DNA of 64,000 bases from JAUYQR01 sp050632395 (GTDB taxonomy: Bacteria > Pseudomonadota > Alphaproteobacteria > Rhodobacterales > Rhodobacteraceae): assembly GCF_050632395.1 (NCBI RefSeq), contig NZ_CP192600.1:2728001-2792000 (forward strand). The letters are read 5' to 3'. This document shows, piece after piece, positions 44,730-53,603 of the stretch. Position 1 is the first letter of the stretch. The number at the start of each line of letters is the position of its first letter. Made by a program: the position numbers and the translations under genes. The notes below the pieces were generated by a model. The model worked only from the letters and a program-made list of their open reading frames with translations. It was not told the DNA's origin and did no database searches.

Positions 44730-46817
44730 CTATCCGACCGAGATTAGCCTTATCGCCCGCTCATGATCCAGCATCCACAACAGTAGGCGCGCAGCCAATC
44801 CCCGCGGACTTGAAAGCGTTGGATCCTCTGCAAGCAACTTTCTGGCATCCGTCTGGGCGGTGGCCATCAGGCCAGACTGCCTTTCCAGATCGGCAACGCG
44901 GAACCTTGGCAAACCTGACTGAGCGGTGCCGATCAGATCGCCGGCGCCCCGCATCGCAAGGTCTTCCTCGGCGATGCGAAAGCCATCTTCGGTATCGCGG
45001 ATGGTCTTCAGGCGCCGTTCGCCGCTTTCGCCCAAGGGACCCTGATACATCAGCACGCAGGTCGAAGCGGCCGATCCACGACCAACCCTGCCGCGCAACT
45101 GATGCAGTTGCGAAAGACCAAAGACTTCGGCCTGTTCGATCACCATGATCGAGGCATTGGGCACGTTGACACCCACTTCGATCACCGTGGTCGCCACCAT
45201 CACTGCCGTCTGGCCAGCGACGAAGCGCGCCATCGCCGTATCCTTTTCGGCCGACGGCATCTGTCCGTGAACCAGCCCGACCACGCCGTCGCCCAACGCC
45301 GCACGAAGTTGCTGAAACCGGGCTTCGGCGCTTGCATAGTCTACGACTTCAGAGTCCTCGACCAAGGGACAGACCCAATAGGCCTGGCGACCATCCGCGA
45401 CGGCCTGCGCAAGATGAGCTATCACTTCATCGATTCTTGAGGTCGATACCAGAACCGTTCGGATCGGCTTTCGACCGGCCGGCTTTTCATCCAGAACCGA
45501 CACATCCATGTCGCCGTGCATCGCCAGCGCCAACGATCGCGGGATCGGGGTGGCGGTCATGACCAGCACGTCTGCAGCCTCACCCTTTGCACCCAGTTCC
45601 ATCCGTTGAGCCACGCCAAAGCGGTGCTGCTCGTCCACGATTGCCAGTCGAAGATCCCGGAAATGCACGTCTTTTTGAAAGACAGCATGGGTTCCGACCA
45701 GTATGTCGATCCGTCCCGCCGCCAGAGCGGCCAACTTCGCTTCGCGCTCGGCGCCCTTGTCGCGGCCCGTCAGCAGGGCAAGGCGAACGCCCGCCGCGGC
45801 GGCCAGCGGCTCCAGCCCCTCGTGATGCTGCCGTGCGAGAATTTCGGTCGGAGCCATCATGACCCCCTGCCCGCCGGCCTCGACCGCGATGACAAGCGCC
45901 AGAAACGCGACAAGGGTCTTTCCCGAACCGACATCGCCTTGCAATAGGCGGTTCATCCGCTGCGGTGCCGCCATGTCGGCGGCAATTTCTGCGACCGCCC
46001 TGGTCTGCGCGCCTGTCAGAGCGAAACCTATGCTTTGCAGCACCTTACGCTGCAATTCGCCGGTGCCGACGCTCGCGTTCCCCTTGCCGCGGCGCAAAGA
46101 TGCGCGGGCAACAGACAGCGTCAACTGGTGCGCGAACAGTTCGTCGTAGGCCAACCGCGCCCGCGCCGGATGGGTGAAAGCCAGGCCAGAGACGTCCTTG
46201 GGCAAGTGGGCCGCCTGCACTGCCGCGCGCCAGTCGGGCCAACCTTCTCGGCGTTTCAGTTCCGGGTCGATCCATTCGGAAAGAACGGGCGTGCGCACCA
46301 GTGCTGCAGTCACGGCTTTCGACAGCACTTTTTGTGTCAGGCCCGCAGCCAACGGGTAGACCGGCTCGAAAGTCGGAAGTTCGCTGGCTTCTTCCGGGCG
46401 TAGGACGTGATCAGGATGCACCATCTGCGCAACGCCATCGAACAATTCCACCTTTCCCGAAACCAGCCGCCGTTGCCCGGTGGGCAGCAGCGTCTGCAGA
46501 TAATCGCCACGCGCGTGAAAGAAGACCAGTTGGAACTCAAGCTGACTGTCGCGCACCATCACCCGGTATGGCCCGCCCTTTCGACGCGGCGGAAAATGCG
46601 CGCCGACCTCGATCTCGACGGTCAGCGTCGCTGGCGGCACGACGTCGCGGACCGAGGCGCGCCGCGTGCGGTCAATGCCCGACGCAGGCAGCAAGTACAG
46701 CAGATCCTTTGGCCGCTCCACCCCGAGGGCTGCAAAGGCCTTTGCGGTTTTCGGGCCGACCCCCTCAAGCGTTTCAAGCTCGGCATAGAGCGGATAAAGA
46801 ATCTCCGGCCGGCTCAT
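44730..46817 (-). CDS. recG: ATP-dependent DNA helicase RecG
   Basis: Remodels stalled forks and branched DNA. The 695 residues include an N-terminal wedge domain (LETLEGVGPKTAKAFAALGV), helicase motif I GDVGSGKT, DEQH motif II (IVDEQHRFGV), ATPIPRS, and a C-terminal TRG segment with QLHQLRGRVGRG. The start overlaps the ligA stop by 4 bases, so ligase and helicase are made together. Confidence 0.95.
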   Translation of the reverse strand: MSRPEILYPLYAELETLEGVGPKTAKAFAALGVERPKDLLYLLPASGIDRTRRASVRDVVPPATLTVEIEVGAHFPPRRKGGPYRVMVRDSQLEFQLVFFHARGDYLQTLLPTGQRRLVSGKVELFDGVAQMVHPDHVLRPEEASELPTFEPVYPLAAGLTQKVLSKAVTAALVRTPVLSEWIDPELKRREGWPDWRAAVQAAHLPKDVSGLAFTHPARARLAYDELFAHQLTLSVARASLRRGKGNASVGTGELQRKVLQSIGFALTGAQTRAVAEIAADMAAPQRMNRLLQGDVGSGKTLVAFLALVIAVEAGGQGVMMAPTEILARQHHEGLEPLAAAAGVRLALLTGRDKGAEREAKLAALAAGRIDILVGTHAVFQKDVHFRDLRLAIVDEQHRFGVAQRMELGAKGEAADVLVMTATPIPRSLALAMHGDMDVSVLDEKPAGRKPIRTVLVSTSRIDEVIAHLAQAVADGRQAYWVCPLVEDSEVVDYASAEARFQQLRAALGDGVVGLVHGQMPSAEKDTAMARFVAGQTAVMVATTVIEVGVNVPNASIMVIEQAEVFGLSQLHQLRGRVGRGSAASTCVLMYQGPLGESGERRLKTIRDTEDGFRIAEEDLAMRGAGDLIGTAQSGLPRFRVADLERQSGLMATAQTDARKLLAEDPTLSSPRGLAARLLLWMLDHERAIRLISVG

Positions 46818-48931
46818 GTCGCGCCAATAAGCGCAAGCCAGGCATCTTCGTCGATCGTCAAGACGCCCAGCCGTGCGGCGTCCTTGGCCTTGGAACCGGC
46901 GCCCGGACCGGCAACCAGGATATCCGTCTTGGCACTTACCGACCCGGCCACCTTGGCGCCAAGCGCCTCGGCCCGGGCCTTTGCTTCTGCTCGGGTCATC
47001 TTTTCCAGCGTGCCGGTGAAGACGACGGTCTTGCCCGCGACGGGGCTGTCGACAGGCCCCCGGTTGGCAACCGACTCTACCGTCAAATGCGCGACCAACG
47101 CGTCGATTGCGGCACGTTCGGCCGGGTTTTGAAAGGCTTCGACCAGACTGGTCGCCAACACCGCGCCGACCCCGTCAATCGCAGTCAGGTCATCCCATTC
47201 CACGCTTCCGGGCGTGGCGTTGGTCACGGCGGCCTCGAACACCGGCCAGGTCCCGTAGTGCCGGGCAAGCAGACCTGATGCAACCTCGCCCACATGCCGG
47301 ATGCCAAGCGAAAAGATCAGACGGTCAAGCCGGATCCGGCGTCTCGCCTCGATTGCTGCGAACAGATTGCTGACCGATCGGTCGCCAAATCCATCGCGAT
47401 TCTTCAGCTTTTGCAACGTGTTGCTAGCGTCTCTTGCCGCAAGTGTAAAAATGTCCGCCGGCGTTTTCACCGGCAGAAGGGTGTCATTGTAGAAAAGCTC
47501 GATCTGCTTTGCCCCCAGCCCCTCGATGTCGAAGGCTCCACGCGAGACGAAGTGCTTCAGGCGCTCCATCGCCTGCGCCGGACAAATCAGGCCGCCGGTA
47601 CAGCGCCGAACGGCATCGCCCTCTTCACGCAGGGCCGGGCTGTTGCATTGCGGGCAGTTTTCGGGAAAACGGTAGGGCTGCGCCCCGTCGGGGCGGCGAG
47701 CCAGATCGACATCGGCGATTTTGGGGATCACATCGCCTGCGCGGTAGACCTGCACCCAATCACCGACCCGAATGTCCTTGCCGCCTCGGATAGGCAGTCC
47801 CTTCGCGTCTCGTCCGGCGATATAATCTTCGTTGTGCAAGGTCGCGTTGGATACGACGACGCCACCCACCGTGACCGGCGTAAGGCGGGCAACAGGTGAC
47901 AGCGCGCCCGTACGGCCAACCTGAATGTCAATCGCCTCAAGCCGCGTCCAAGCCAGTTCGGCGGGGAACTTGTGCGCCAACGCCCAGCGCGGCGTCGTCG
48001 AGCGAAACCCCAGACGCGCCTGCAGATCCAGCGCATTCACCTTGTAGACCACTCCGTCAATGTCATAGCCAAGCGTGGCGCGCTGCGCTTCAATGGCGCG
48101 GTAATGGGCCAGCATCTGATCCGGCCCGTCGCAAAGAATGGTTAACGGATTTATGCGAAAGCCAAGCGCCCCAAGGCGGGCAATCGCGTCCAGCTGCGTC
48201 GTTGCCAGCGGCTCGGACACCGCGCCCCAGCTGTAGGCAAAGAACCGAAGCGGACGTCGGGCCGTAATCGCCGGGTCCAGTTGGCGAAGGCTGCCGGCGG
48301 CAGCGTTCCTCGGGTTGGCAAAGAGCCGTTCGCCGCGCGCGGCCTGCCGGTCGTTCAGTGCGGCAAAGTCGGAGTGCGCCATGTGTACCTCGCCGCGCAC
48401 CTCAAGCACGGCCGGCGCCCTTGTCAGACGCGCCGGAATATCATTTATCGTACGGGCATTCTCGGTGACGTTTTCCCCAACCTCGCCGTCGCCCCGGGTG
48501 GCTGCCATGACCAGAACCCCGCTTTCATACCGCAGCGAAAGCGAAAGGCCGTCAATTTTTGGTTCGGCGGTGTAGGCAATGGAGGACGACATGCCGAGGT
48601 ATTTGCGCACCCGCTCGTCAAACTCGCGCACTTCGTCGTCGGCAAACGCATTTTCGAGCGATAGCATCCGTATCGAGTGGACGACTTTCCCGAACCCTTC
48701 CGCTAGACCGCCCCCCACTTGATCGCTTGGGGAATCAGCGCGCTTTAGCGCTGGAAAGCGTGCTTCAATCGCAAGATTGCGCTGTTTCAGCGCATCATAG
48801 TCCGCATCCGAAATCCGGGGCGCGTCCAAGGTATGGTATGCCCGGTTGGCGGCAGCCAAAGCCTCCGACAACCGGGCGAGTTCTGCACGCGCCTCGGCTT
48901 CCGTCAACGCCTCGACCGGCCTGTCCGTCAT
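46814..48931 (-). CDS. ligA: NAD-dependent DNA ligase LigA
   Basis: Seals nicks in replication and repair. The 705 residues show the adenylation motif KIDG (EPKIDGLSLSLRYE), the NAD-binding N-terminal helices, a zinc finger (CPQCN and RCTGGLICPAQ), helix-hairpin-helix repeats and a C-terminal BRCT domain (VVFTGTLEKMTRAEAKA). This would be the essential replicative ligase. It is 55 bases downstream of ctrA on the same strand. Confidence 0.95.
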   Translation of the reverse strand: MTDRPVEALTEAEARAELARLSEALAAANRAYHTLDAPRISDADYDALKQRNLAIEARFPALKRADSPSDQVGGGLAEGFGKVVHSIRMLSLENAFADDEVREFDERVRKYLGMSSSIAYTAEPKIDGLSLSLRYESGVLVMAATRGDGEVGENVTENARTINDIPARLTRAPAVLEVRGEVHMAHSDFAALNDRQAARGERLFANPRNAAAGSLRQLDPAITARRPLRFFAYSWGAVSEPLATTQLDAIARLGALGFRINPLTILCDGPDQMLAHYRAIEAQRATLGYDIDGVVYKVNALDLQARLGFRSTTPRWALAHKFPAELAWTRLEAIDIQVGRTGALSPVARLTPVTVGGVVVSNATLHNEDYIAGRDAKGLPIRGGKDIRVGDWVQVYRAGDVIPKIADVDLARRPDGAQPYRFPENCPQCNSPALREEGDAVRRCTGGLICPAQAMERLKHFVSRGAFDIEGLGAKQIELFYNDTLLPVKTPADIFTLAARDASNTLQKLKNRDGFGDRSVSNLFAAIEARRRIRLDRLIFSLGIRHVGEVASGLLARHYGTWPVFEAAVTNATPGSVEWDDLTAIDGVGAVLATSLVEAFQNPAERAAIDALVAHLTVESVANRGPVDSPVAGKTVVFTGTLEKMTRAEAKARAEALGAKVAGSVSAKTDILVAGPGAGSKAKDAARLGVLTIDEDAWLALIGAT

Positions 48932-48986
48932 GTCGCCCCCCGCCTTTTGACCGCAAGGTTAGGCGGGAGCCGACCCGAGGTAAAGG

Positions 48987-49703
48987 TCAGGCACTTGCTG
49001 CCAGACGCGGCACGGTTTGCGACGACGATACCGGATCGCGCAGGACATAGCCCCGTCCCCAGACGGTTTCGATGTAATTCGTCCCGCCGGTCGCCTCCGA
49101 CAGTTTCTTGCGCAGTTTGCAGATGAACACGTCGATGATCTTCAACTCCGGTTCGTCCATGCCGCCGTAAAGGTGATTGAGGAACATTTCTTTCGTCAGC
49201 GTGGTCCCTTTGCGCAAGCTCAACAGCTCCAGCATCTGGTATTCCTTGCCGGTCAAATGAACCGACTTGCCCTCCACCTCAACCGTCTTGGCGTCTAGGT
49301 TGACGGCAACCTGACCGGTCCTGATGATCGACTGGCTATGCCCTTTCGACCGGCGGATGATGGCGTGGATGCGGGCCACCAGTTCCTCGCGGTGAAAAGG
49401 CTTGGTCATATAATCGTCAGCCCCGAAGCCGAAGCCCTTCAACTTGTTTTCCGTATCGTCCGAGCCTGTAAGTATAAGGATCGGCGTTTCGACCTTTGAC
49501 AGACGAAGCTGGCGCAAAACCTCATGTCCGCTCATGTCGGGCAGGTTCAGGTCCAGCAGGATCAGGTCGTAATCATACAGTTTTGCAAGGTCGATCCCGT
49601 CCTCGCCCATGTCGGTGCAGTAGACGTTAAGGTTGGCATGGGTGAGCATTAGCTCGATGCTGCGCGAGGTTGTCGGGTCATCTTCTACAAGCAGAATGCG
49701 CAT
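48987..49703 (-). CDS. ctrA: Cell-cycle response regulator CtrA
   Basis: OmpR-type response regulator that in Alphaproteobacteria governs cell division, motility and gene transfer agents. From 49703 the protein is 238 residues and matches CtrA almost residue for residue: MRILLVEDDPTTSRSIELML, the phosphorylation site Asp51 in LLDLNLPDM, and a C-terminal winged helix ending GRGYVLRDP. GGAG lies 9 bases before this ATG; longer in-frame starts are not needed. Two TTAAC half-sites upstream suggest that it controls itself. sciP lies directly upstream. Confidence 0.95.
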   Translation of the reverse strand: MRILLVEDDPTTSRSIELMLTHANLNVYCTDMGEDGIDLAKLYDYDLILLDLNLPDMSGHEVLRQLRLSKVETPILILTGSDDTENKLKGFGFGADDYMTKPFHREELVARIHAIIRRSKGHSQSIIRTGQVAVNLDAKTVEVEGKSVHLTGKEYQMLELLSLRKGTTLTKEMFLNHLYGGMDEPELKIIDVFICKLRKKLSEATGGTNYIETVWGRGYVLRDPVSSSQTVPRLAASA

Positions 49704-49730
49704 CGTTGGAAACTCCGCTCCGTTATGTTC

Positions 49731-49761
49731 ATCGTTAATACCCTTGCTTTGCAATGGTTAA
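49731..49761 (-). promoter_or_regulatory. CtrA half-sites upstream of ctrA
   Basis: On the minus strand TTAACCAT (49761-49754) and TTAACGAT (49738-49731) lie 23 bases apart. TTAACCAT is the extended CtrA half-site. No canonical TTAA-N7-TTAA pair is present, so autoregulation would use half-sites. Confidence 0.45.
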
Positions 49762-49799
49762 CCGAGTGTTACTTTGACAGGAAGCGAGCAATAAACAAT

Positions 49800-50078
49800 C
49801 TAAAGTTGTCGGTATTTCTGGATGGCTGTGACTTTGAGGCCCTGCTCTCCGTGGCGTTCCACGGCAGAGCGCCAAAGCGCAAACTCCTCCTCGGAAAGCG
49901 CGTATCGTTCCAGCGCCTCCTTCTGCGAGATTAGGCCGAAGATCACTGCTTTCACGACAATAGCCTTGCGGCTGGCAACCCAGCGCGAGGTATCCGCTGC
50001 CGGAAGATCGGCGCGTGTAATCACCGAGCCATCCGGCAAGGTTACCTGGCGCGGCCCGTCGACGCGTTTGAGATACAT
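49800..50078 (-). CDS. sciP: CtrA inhibitor SciP (DUF1153)
   Basis: Small helix-turn-helix protein that binds CtrA at promoters and prevents RNA polymerase recruitment. From 50078 it has 92 residues and the full family pattern: YLKRVDGPRQVTLPDGSVITRADLP, RWVASRKAIVVKAVIFGLIS and LKVTAIQKYRQL. It lies just upstream of ctrA on the same strand, with 96 bases between, so activator and its inhibitor are neighbours here. A GAGGG site precedes the ATG. Confidence 0.92.
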   Translation of the reverse strand: MYLKRVDGPRQVTLPDGSVITRADLPAADTSRWVASRKAIVVKAVIFGLISQKEALERYALSEEEFALWRSAVERHGEQGLKVTAIQKYRQL

Positions 50079-50203
50079 GACTGAACCCTCGCTGATTTTC
50101 GAAGAGAGTGGCGGTTCAGGCTTAATCAATCCTGAAACGAGGGGTTGAGAGTGCTTGGCATTTTCATATATTCCCGATCATTCCCTTTATCAGGAAATTC
50201 TCC

Positions 50204-51343
50204 ATGCCGCGCGACCTGCCGCTCAATTCTCTTGGACTGCCGAAGCCTCCGTCCGAGACGCGCGTTGTCGTCGCCATGTCAGGGGGCGTCGACAGTTCGG
50301 TTGTGGCGGCGATGCTGGCGGAAGAGGGCTATGACGTCGTCGGCGTGACGCTGCAGCTTTACGACCACGGCGCGGCGCTGGCGAAGAAGGGGGCTTGCTG
50401 CGCGGGGCGCGATATTCACGATGCGCGGCGGGTGGCGGAGGCGATGGGGTTTCCGCATTACGTGCTCGATTACGAGAACGTCTTTCGCGAGGCGGTGATC
50501 GAGGAGTTTGCCGATGCCTATCTGGCGGGGGCGACGCCGGTGCCATGCATCCGCTGCAATGAGCGGGTGAAGTTCAAGGACCTGCTTGCGACGGCGCGCG
50601 ATCTGGAAGCCGACTGCATGGCAACGGGGCATTATATCCAACGCAAGGTGGGTGTCGGCGGAGCGGAGTTGCATCAGGCGACGGATGCGGCGCGGGATCA
50701 GTCGTATTTCCTGTTCTCGACCACGGCGGAGCAGTTGGACTACCTTCGCTTCCCGCTCGGCCATCTGGCGTCGAAGGCGGAGACGCGGGCGCTGGCGGCG
50801 CGGTATGGGTTGCCGGTGGCGGACAAGCCGGACAGTCAGGACATCTGCTTTGTCCCGAACGGCGACTATGCGGCGGTGATCGAGAAGCTGCGGCCGGGGG
50901 CTGCCGATCCGGGAGAGATCGTGGATCTGGCGGGCAATGTGCTGGGGATGCACCGGGGGGTGATCCACTACACGATCGGGCAGCGCAAGGGGCTGGGGAT
51001 TGGCGGGTTGGGCGAGCCTTTGTATGTGGTGCGGCTGGACCCGCAGACGCGGCGGGTGATTGTGGGGCCGAAGGAGGCGCTGTCGACGCGGATCATTCCG
51101 GTCAGGGAGATCAACTGGCTGGGAGATGAGGCGTTCGACAGCCGGGCGGAGTGGAACCTTGAGGTAAAGGTCCGGTCCACCCGCGCACCGAGGGAGGCGA
51201 TCATCAGGCCCGTTTCGAAGACCGAGGCGGAGGTGGAGCTGATCGTGCCGGAGGACGGCGTGTCGGCCGGTCAGGCGGCGGTTTTCTATGCGCCTGAGGG
51301 CGGGCGGGTCTTTGGGGGCGGCTGGATCTGGAAGGGTCGGTGA
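50204..51343 (+). CDS. mnmA: tRNA-specific 2-thiouridylase MnmA
   Basis: Makes 2-thiouridine at position 34 of tRNAs for Lys, Glu and Gln. The 379 residues hold the PP-loop AMSGGVDSSVVAAML, the catalytic first Cys in PVPCIRCNERVKF and the persulfide Cys in SQDICFVPNGDY. About the first 20 residues are a variable tail. Codons here end mainly in G, unlike most genes left of 44 kb. It is followed by a clean terminator and stands alone, divergent from sciP. Confidence 0.95.
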   Translation: MPRDLPLNSLGLPKPPSETRVVVAMSGGVDSSVVAAMLAEEGYDVVGVTLQLYDHGAALAKKGACCAGRDIHDARRVAEAMGFPHYVLDYENVFREAVIEEFADAYLAGATPVPCIRCNERVKFKDLLATARDLEADCMATGHYIQRKVGVGGAELHQATDAARDQSYFLFSTTAEQLDYLRFPLGHLASKAETRALAARYGLPVADKPDSQDICFVPNGDYAAVIEKLRPGAADPGEIVDLAGNVLGMHRGVIHYTIGQRKGLGIGGLGEPLYVVRLDPQTRRVIVGPKEALSTRIIPVREINWLGDEAFDSRAEWNLEVKVRSTRAPREAIIRPVSKTEAEVELIVPEDGVSAGQAAVFYAPEGGRVFGGGWIWKGR

Positions 51344-51346
51344 GGG

Positions 51347-51369
51347 TGTCCCACGGTGGGACATTTTTT
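51347..51369 (+). terminator. mnmA terminator, copy 2 of the TGTCCCAC palindrome
   Basis: TGTCCCACGGTGGGACA (51347-51363) followed by six T residues, four bases after the mnmA stop. Same 17-base palindrome as at 43531 except for the central base. Confidence 0.88.
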
Positions 51370-51398
51370 CGATCCAATGATTTCAATGACTTGGATCG
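51370..51398. promoter_or_regulatory. Inverted repeat before the DUF2059 gene
   Basis: Arms CGATCCAA (51370-51377) and TTGGATCG (51391-51398), 8 bases each with a 13-base gap, start directly after the mnmA T run and end 33 bases before the next ATG. It could be an operator or RNA hairpin for that gene. Confidence 0.4.
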
Positions 51399-51431
51399 CC
51401 CATTAATCTTCTGTCAACGATTGGATGCCTG

Positions 51432-51905
51432 ATGCGGTGCTTTCTTCTGACCCTTGCGCTTGTATCGCTGCCCTTCGGCGCGATGGCTGATGAGCGGGAC
51501 GAGCGCGTCAAGGTGGCGCAGGAGTACGTCACGATGGCATTGGCGGATTTCGACATGGACGCGCTGATAGCCACCATGTGGGCACCGGTCGTGCAACAGG
51601 TCGAAGGCAGCGGCGTCACCGTCACGCCCGAACAACGCAGCAAGATCGACACGCTTTACAAGGACACCTTCGCCGCACCGATGGCCGCACTGATGCAGGA
51701 ACAGGCCGGATTGATGGCCGACATGATGACGATGGAGGAAATCACCGCGCTGCGGGATTTCTATGCCACGCCGGAGGGCCGGTCGGTGATGGCCAAGCTG
51801 CCGCAACTGACGCAGGCGCAGCAACCCGGCGTGATGAAGCTGATCAACGACAAGATGCCCGCGCTGATGCCGAAGGTGCTGGAGATCGTCAACGCCGCCC
51901 CCTGA
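51432..51905 (+). CDS. DUF2059 periplasmic protein
   Basis: A 157-residue exported protein: signal peptide RCFLLTLALVSLPFGAMA, then an all-helical DUF2059 domain with EEITALRDFYATPEGRSVMAKLP, the family's conserved ALxxFYxTPxG motif, and a short C-terminal helix. Family function is unknown. It is preceded by an inverted repeat. The ATG at 51432 lacks an obvious ribosome site; a second ATG lies close upstream out of frame. Confidence 0.82.
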   Translation: MRCFLLTLALVSLPFGAMADERDERVKVAQEYVTMALADFDMDALIATMWAPVVQQVEGSGVTVTPEQRSKIDTLYKDTFAAPMAALMQEQAGLMADMMTMEEITALRDFYATPEGRSVMAKLPQLTQAQQPGVMKLINDKMPALMPKVLEIVNAAP

Positions 51906-52019
51906 CAAGCGAACCGCGAGGTCAGAAACACCGGACTTGCCACATCGGGCCGCTTCGGCCATGATCGCAATACCTTCGTATTTTCGAAGGCAGACGACCT
52001 TTATTCTCGGAGTGATTTG

Positions 52020-52436
52020 ATGACCCAGATGATGACGGCGGTTCATTCCGCCACGGCTGTGCCATATCCTGCAAGCCCTGCCACCCTGCACCGCAAACTG
52101 ACGCTGGCCGATGCGCAATCCGCCCTGAACCGGGTGCGGGGCATCAAGCTGACTGCGGCCCTGCTGCGCCACCTGCCCGCCCTTGTCGCGGTGATCGACC
52201 GTGGCGGGGTTGCGCTGTTGCCAAATGCGGTTCTGCGCGAGACGGCGATTTCGCTGGGTGCAAGCGGTGCGGGCGTGGCGGACCTTGAGGCCGAGGCGTT
52301 CGCGATTGTCGGCGTGGCCTGCACCTATGGCCGCGCGACCGGGCAGATCGGCAAGCCAAGTGGCACGCGCGAACTGTCGCTGATTCTGGATGACGAGGGG
52401 CTGCATCTGGCGGCAACGGCTCGTCAGCTGGCCTGA
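52020..52436 (+). CDS. Unrecognised small protein, 138 residues
   Basis: I cannot name this family. The protein is mildly hydrophobic, with LTLADAQSALNRVRGIKLTAALLRHLPALVAVID in the first half and an Ala/Gly-rich second half ending in LSLILDDEGLHLAATARQLA. It has no signal peptide or membrane helix. GGAG lies 8 bases before the ATG at 52020. The leader holds a small hairpin, CCTTCG-N6-CGAAGG at 51973-51990. It is convergent with lpxB, and no clear terminator lies between them. Confidence 0.5.
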   Translation: MTQMMTAVHSATAVPYPASPATLHRKLTLADAQSALNRVRGIKLTAALLRHLPALVAVIDRGGVALLPNAVLRETAISLGASGAGVADLEAEAFAIVGVACTYGRATGQIGKPSGTRELSLILDDEGLHLAATARQLA

Positions 52437-52469
52437 GGCGGGATTCTCGTTCCAGCCTTTGCGCGCTGG

Positions 52470-53603
52470 TCAGGCGCCACCCTCTGGCGCGACGACCTTC
52501 AGCACCGAACGGGCCGCCCTGAGGCCGGGCGGCTCGCCGCCCTTGCCAAGGCGCTCCATCGTCAAGCGCATGGCGTCGGTCTGCGCCGAGCCGTCCTTGA
52601 TCAGCGCCAGCAGCGCCGGAGCAATCAGGTCGGCGCGGCACCGATCCCCAAGAAATTCCGGCACCACGCGGCTTTCCGAGACGAGGTTGACGAGGGTCAC
52701 GGTGTCGATCAACGCGGCGCGACGCATCAGCCAATAGGTGATGGGGTTCATGTCATAGGCGATGACCATCGGGCAGTCATTGGCGGCGAGTTCCAGCGAC
52801 ACGGTGCCGGAGGCGGCAAGGGCAACATCGGCGGCGGCGAAGGCCGCGCGTTTCAGGGCGGGGTCTTCGATGATCTGCGGGGCGACGGGCCAGCCTTGCG
52901 ACAGGTCGCGCACCAAGGGCGCGACGTGGCGAACGGTGGGAAGGGCAACGCGGAGGTTGGGATGCACCGCCTTGATCGCGGCGAGGGTTTCGCCGATCAC
53001 CGGGGCGAGGCGGGTGACTTCGGCCTTGCGCGAGCCTGGCAGCGCAAGAAGGAGCGGGCCGTCGCCCTGCATCAGAGCGGTTTGCTCAGCCGTGGCGAGG
53101 GGTTCGGCCACGACCGGATGGCCGACGAAATCGCAGGTCATTCCGGCGGCAGTCATGTAGGGCGGCTCGAACGGCAAAAGGGCAAGGACGTGGTCGATGA
53201 CCTTTGCCATCTTGGCCGCGCGCCCGGGTCGCCAGGCCCAGACCGAGGGGGCGACATAGTGGATGGTGGGCAGATCAGGCCGCGCGGCCTTGACGATGGC
53301 GGCGACGCGCAGGCAGAAATCCGGGCTGTCGATAGTGACCATCGCGGCGGGGTTCGCGGCAAGGGCGGCTGCGGCCGATTGCGCGATGCGGCGTTTCAGG
53401 GCGAAATACTTGGGCAAGACCTCGGCGATGCCCATGATGGACAATTCTTCCATCGGGAAGAGGCTGGTCAGCCCTTCGGCCTGCATCAGCGGGCCGCCGA
53501 TGCCTTCGAAGCGGACGCCGGGGTGCAGGGTCTTCAAGCCCTGCATCAGCGCGGCACCAAGGCGGTCACCCGAAGGTTCGCCCGCGATCAGAAAGAATTT
53601 CAC
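52470..53603 (-). CDS. lpxB: Lipid-A-disaccharide synthase LpxB
   Basis: GT19 enzyme that joins lipid X to UDP-diacylglucosamine on the inner membrane, forming the lipid A disaccharide. The 377 residues match the family: FFLIAGEPSGDRLGAALM at the start, VKAARPDLPTIHYVAPSVWAWRPGRA and LLALPGSRKAEVTRL. The start is GTG, overlapping the lpxI stop by 4 bases (GTGA). It is the last gene of the lipid A run. Confidence 0.95.
   Translation of the reverse strand: MKFFLIAGEPSGDRLGAALMQGLKTLHPGVRFEGIGGPLMQAEGLTSLFPMEELSIMGIAEVLPKYFALKRRIAQSAAAALAANPAAMVTIDSPDFCLRVAAIVKAARPDLPTIHYVAPSVWAWRPGRAAKMAKVIDHVLALLPFEPPYMTAAGMTCDFVGHPVVAEPLATAEQTALMQGDGPLLLALPGSRKAEVTRLAPVIGETLAAIKAVHPNLRVALPTVRHVAPLVRDLSQGWPVAPQIIEDPALKRAAFAAADVALAASGTVSLELAANDCPMVIAYDMNPITYWLMRRAALIDTVTLVNLVSESRVVPEFLGDRCRADLIAPALLALIKDGSAQTDAMRLTMERLGKGGEPPGLRAARSVLKVVAPEGGA

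Noticed and set aside
49731..49761. Canonical CtrA site TTAA-N7-TTAA before ctrA
   Set aside because: The two TTAA elements are separated by far more than 7 bases; only half-sites can be claimed.
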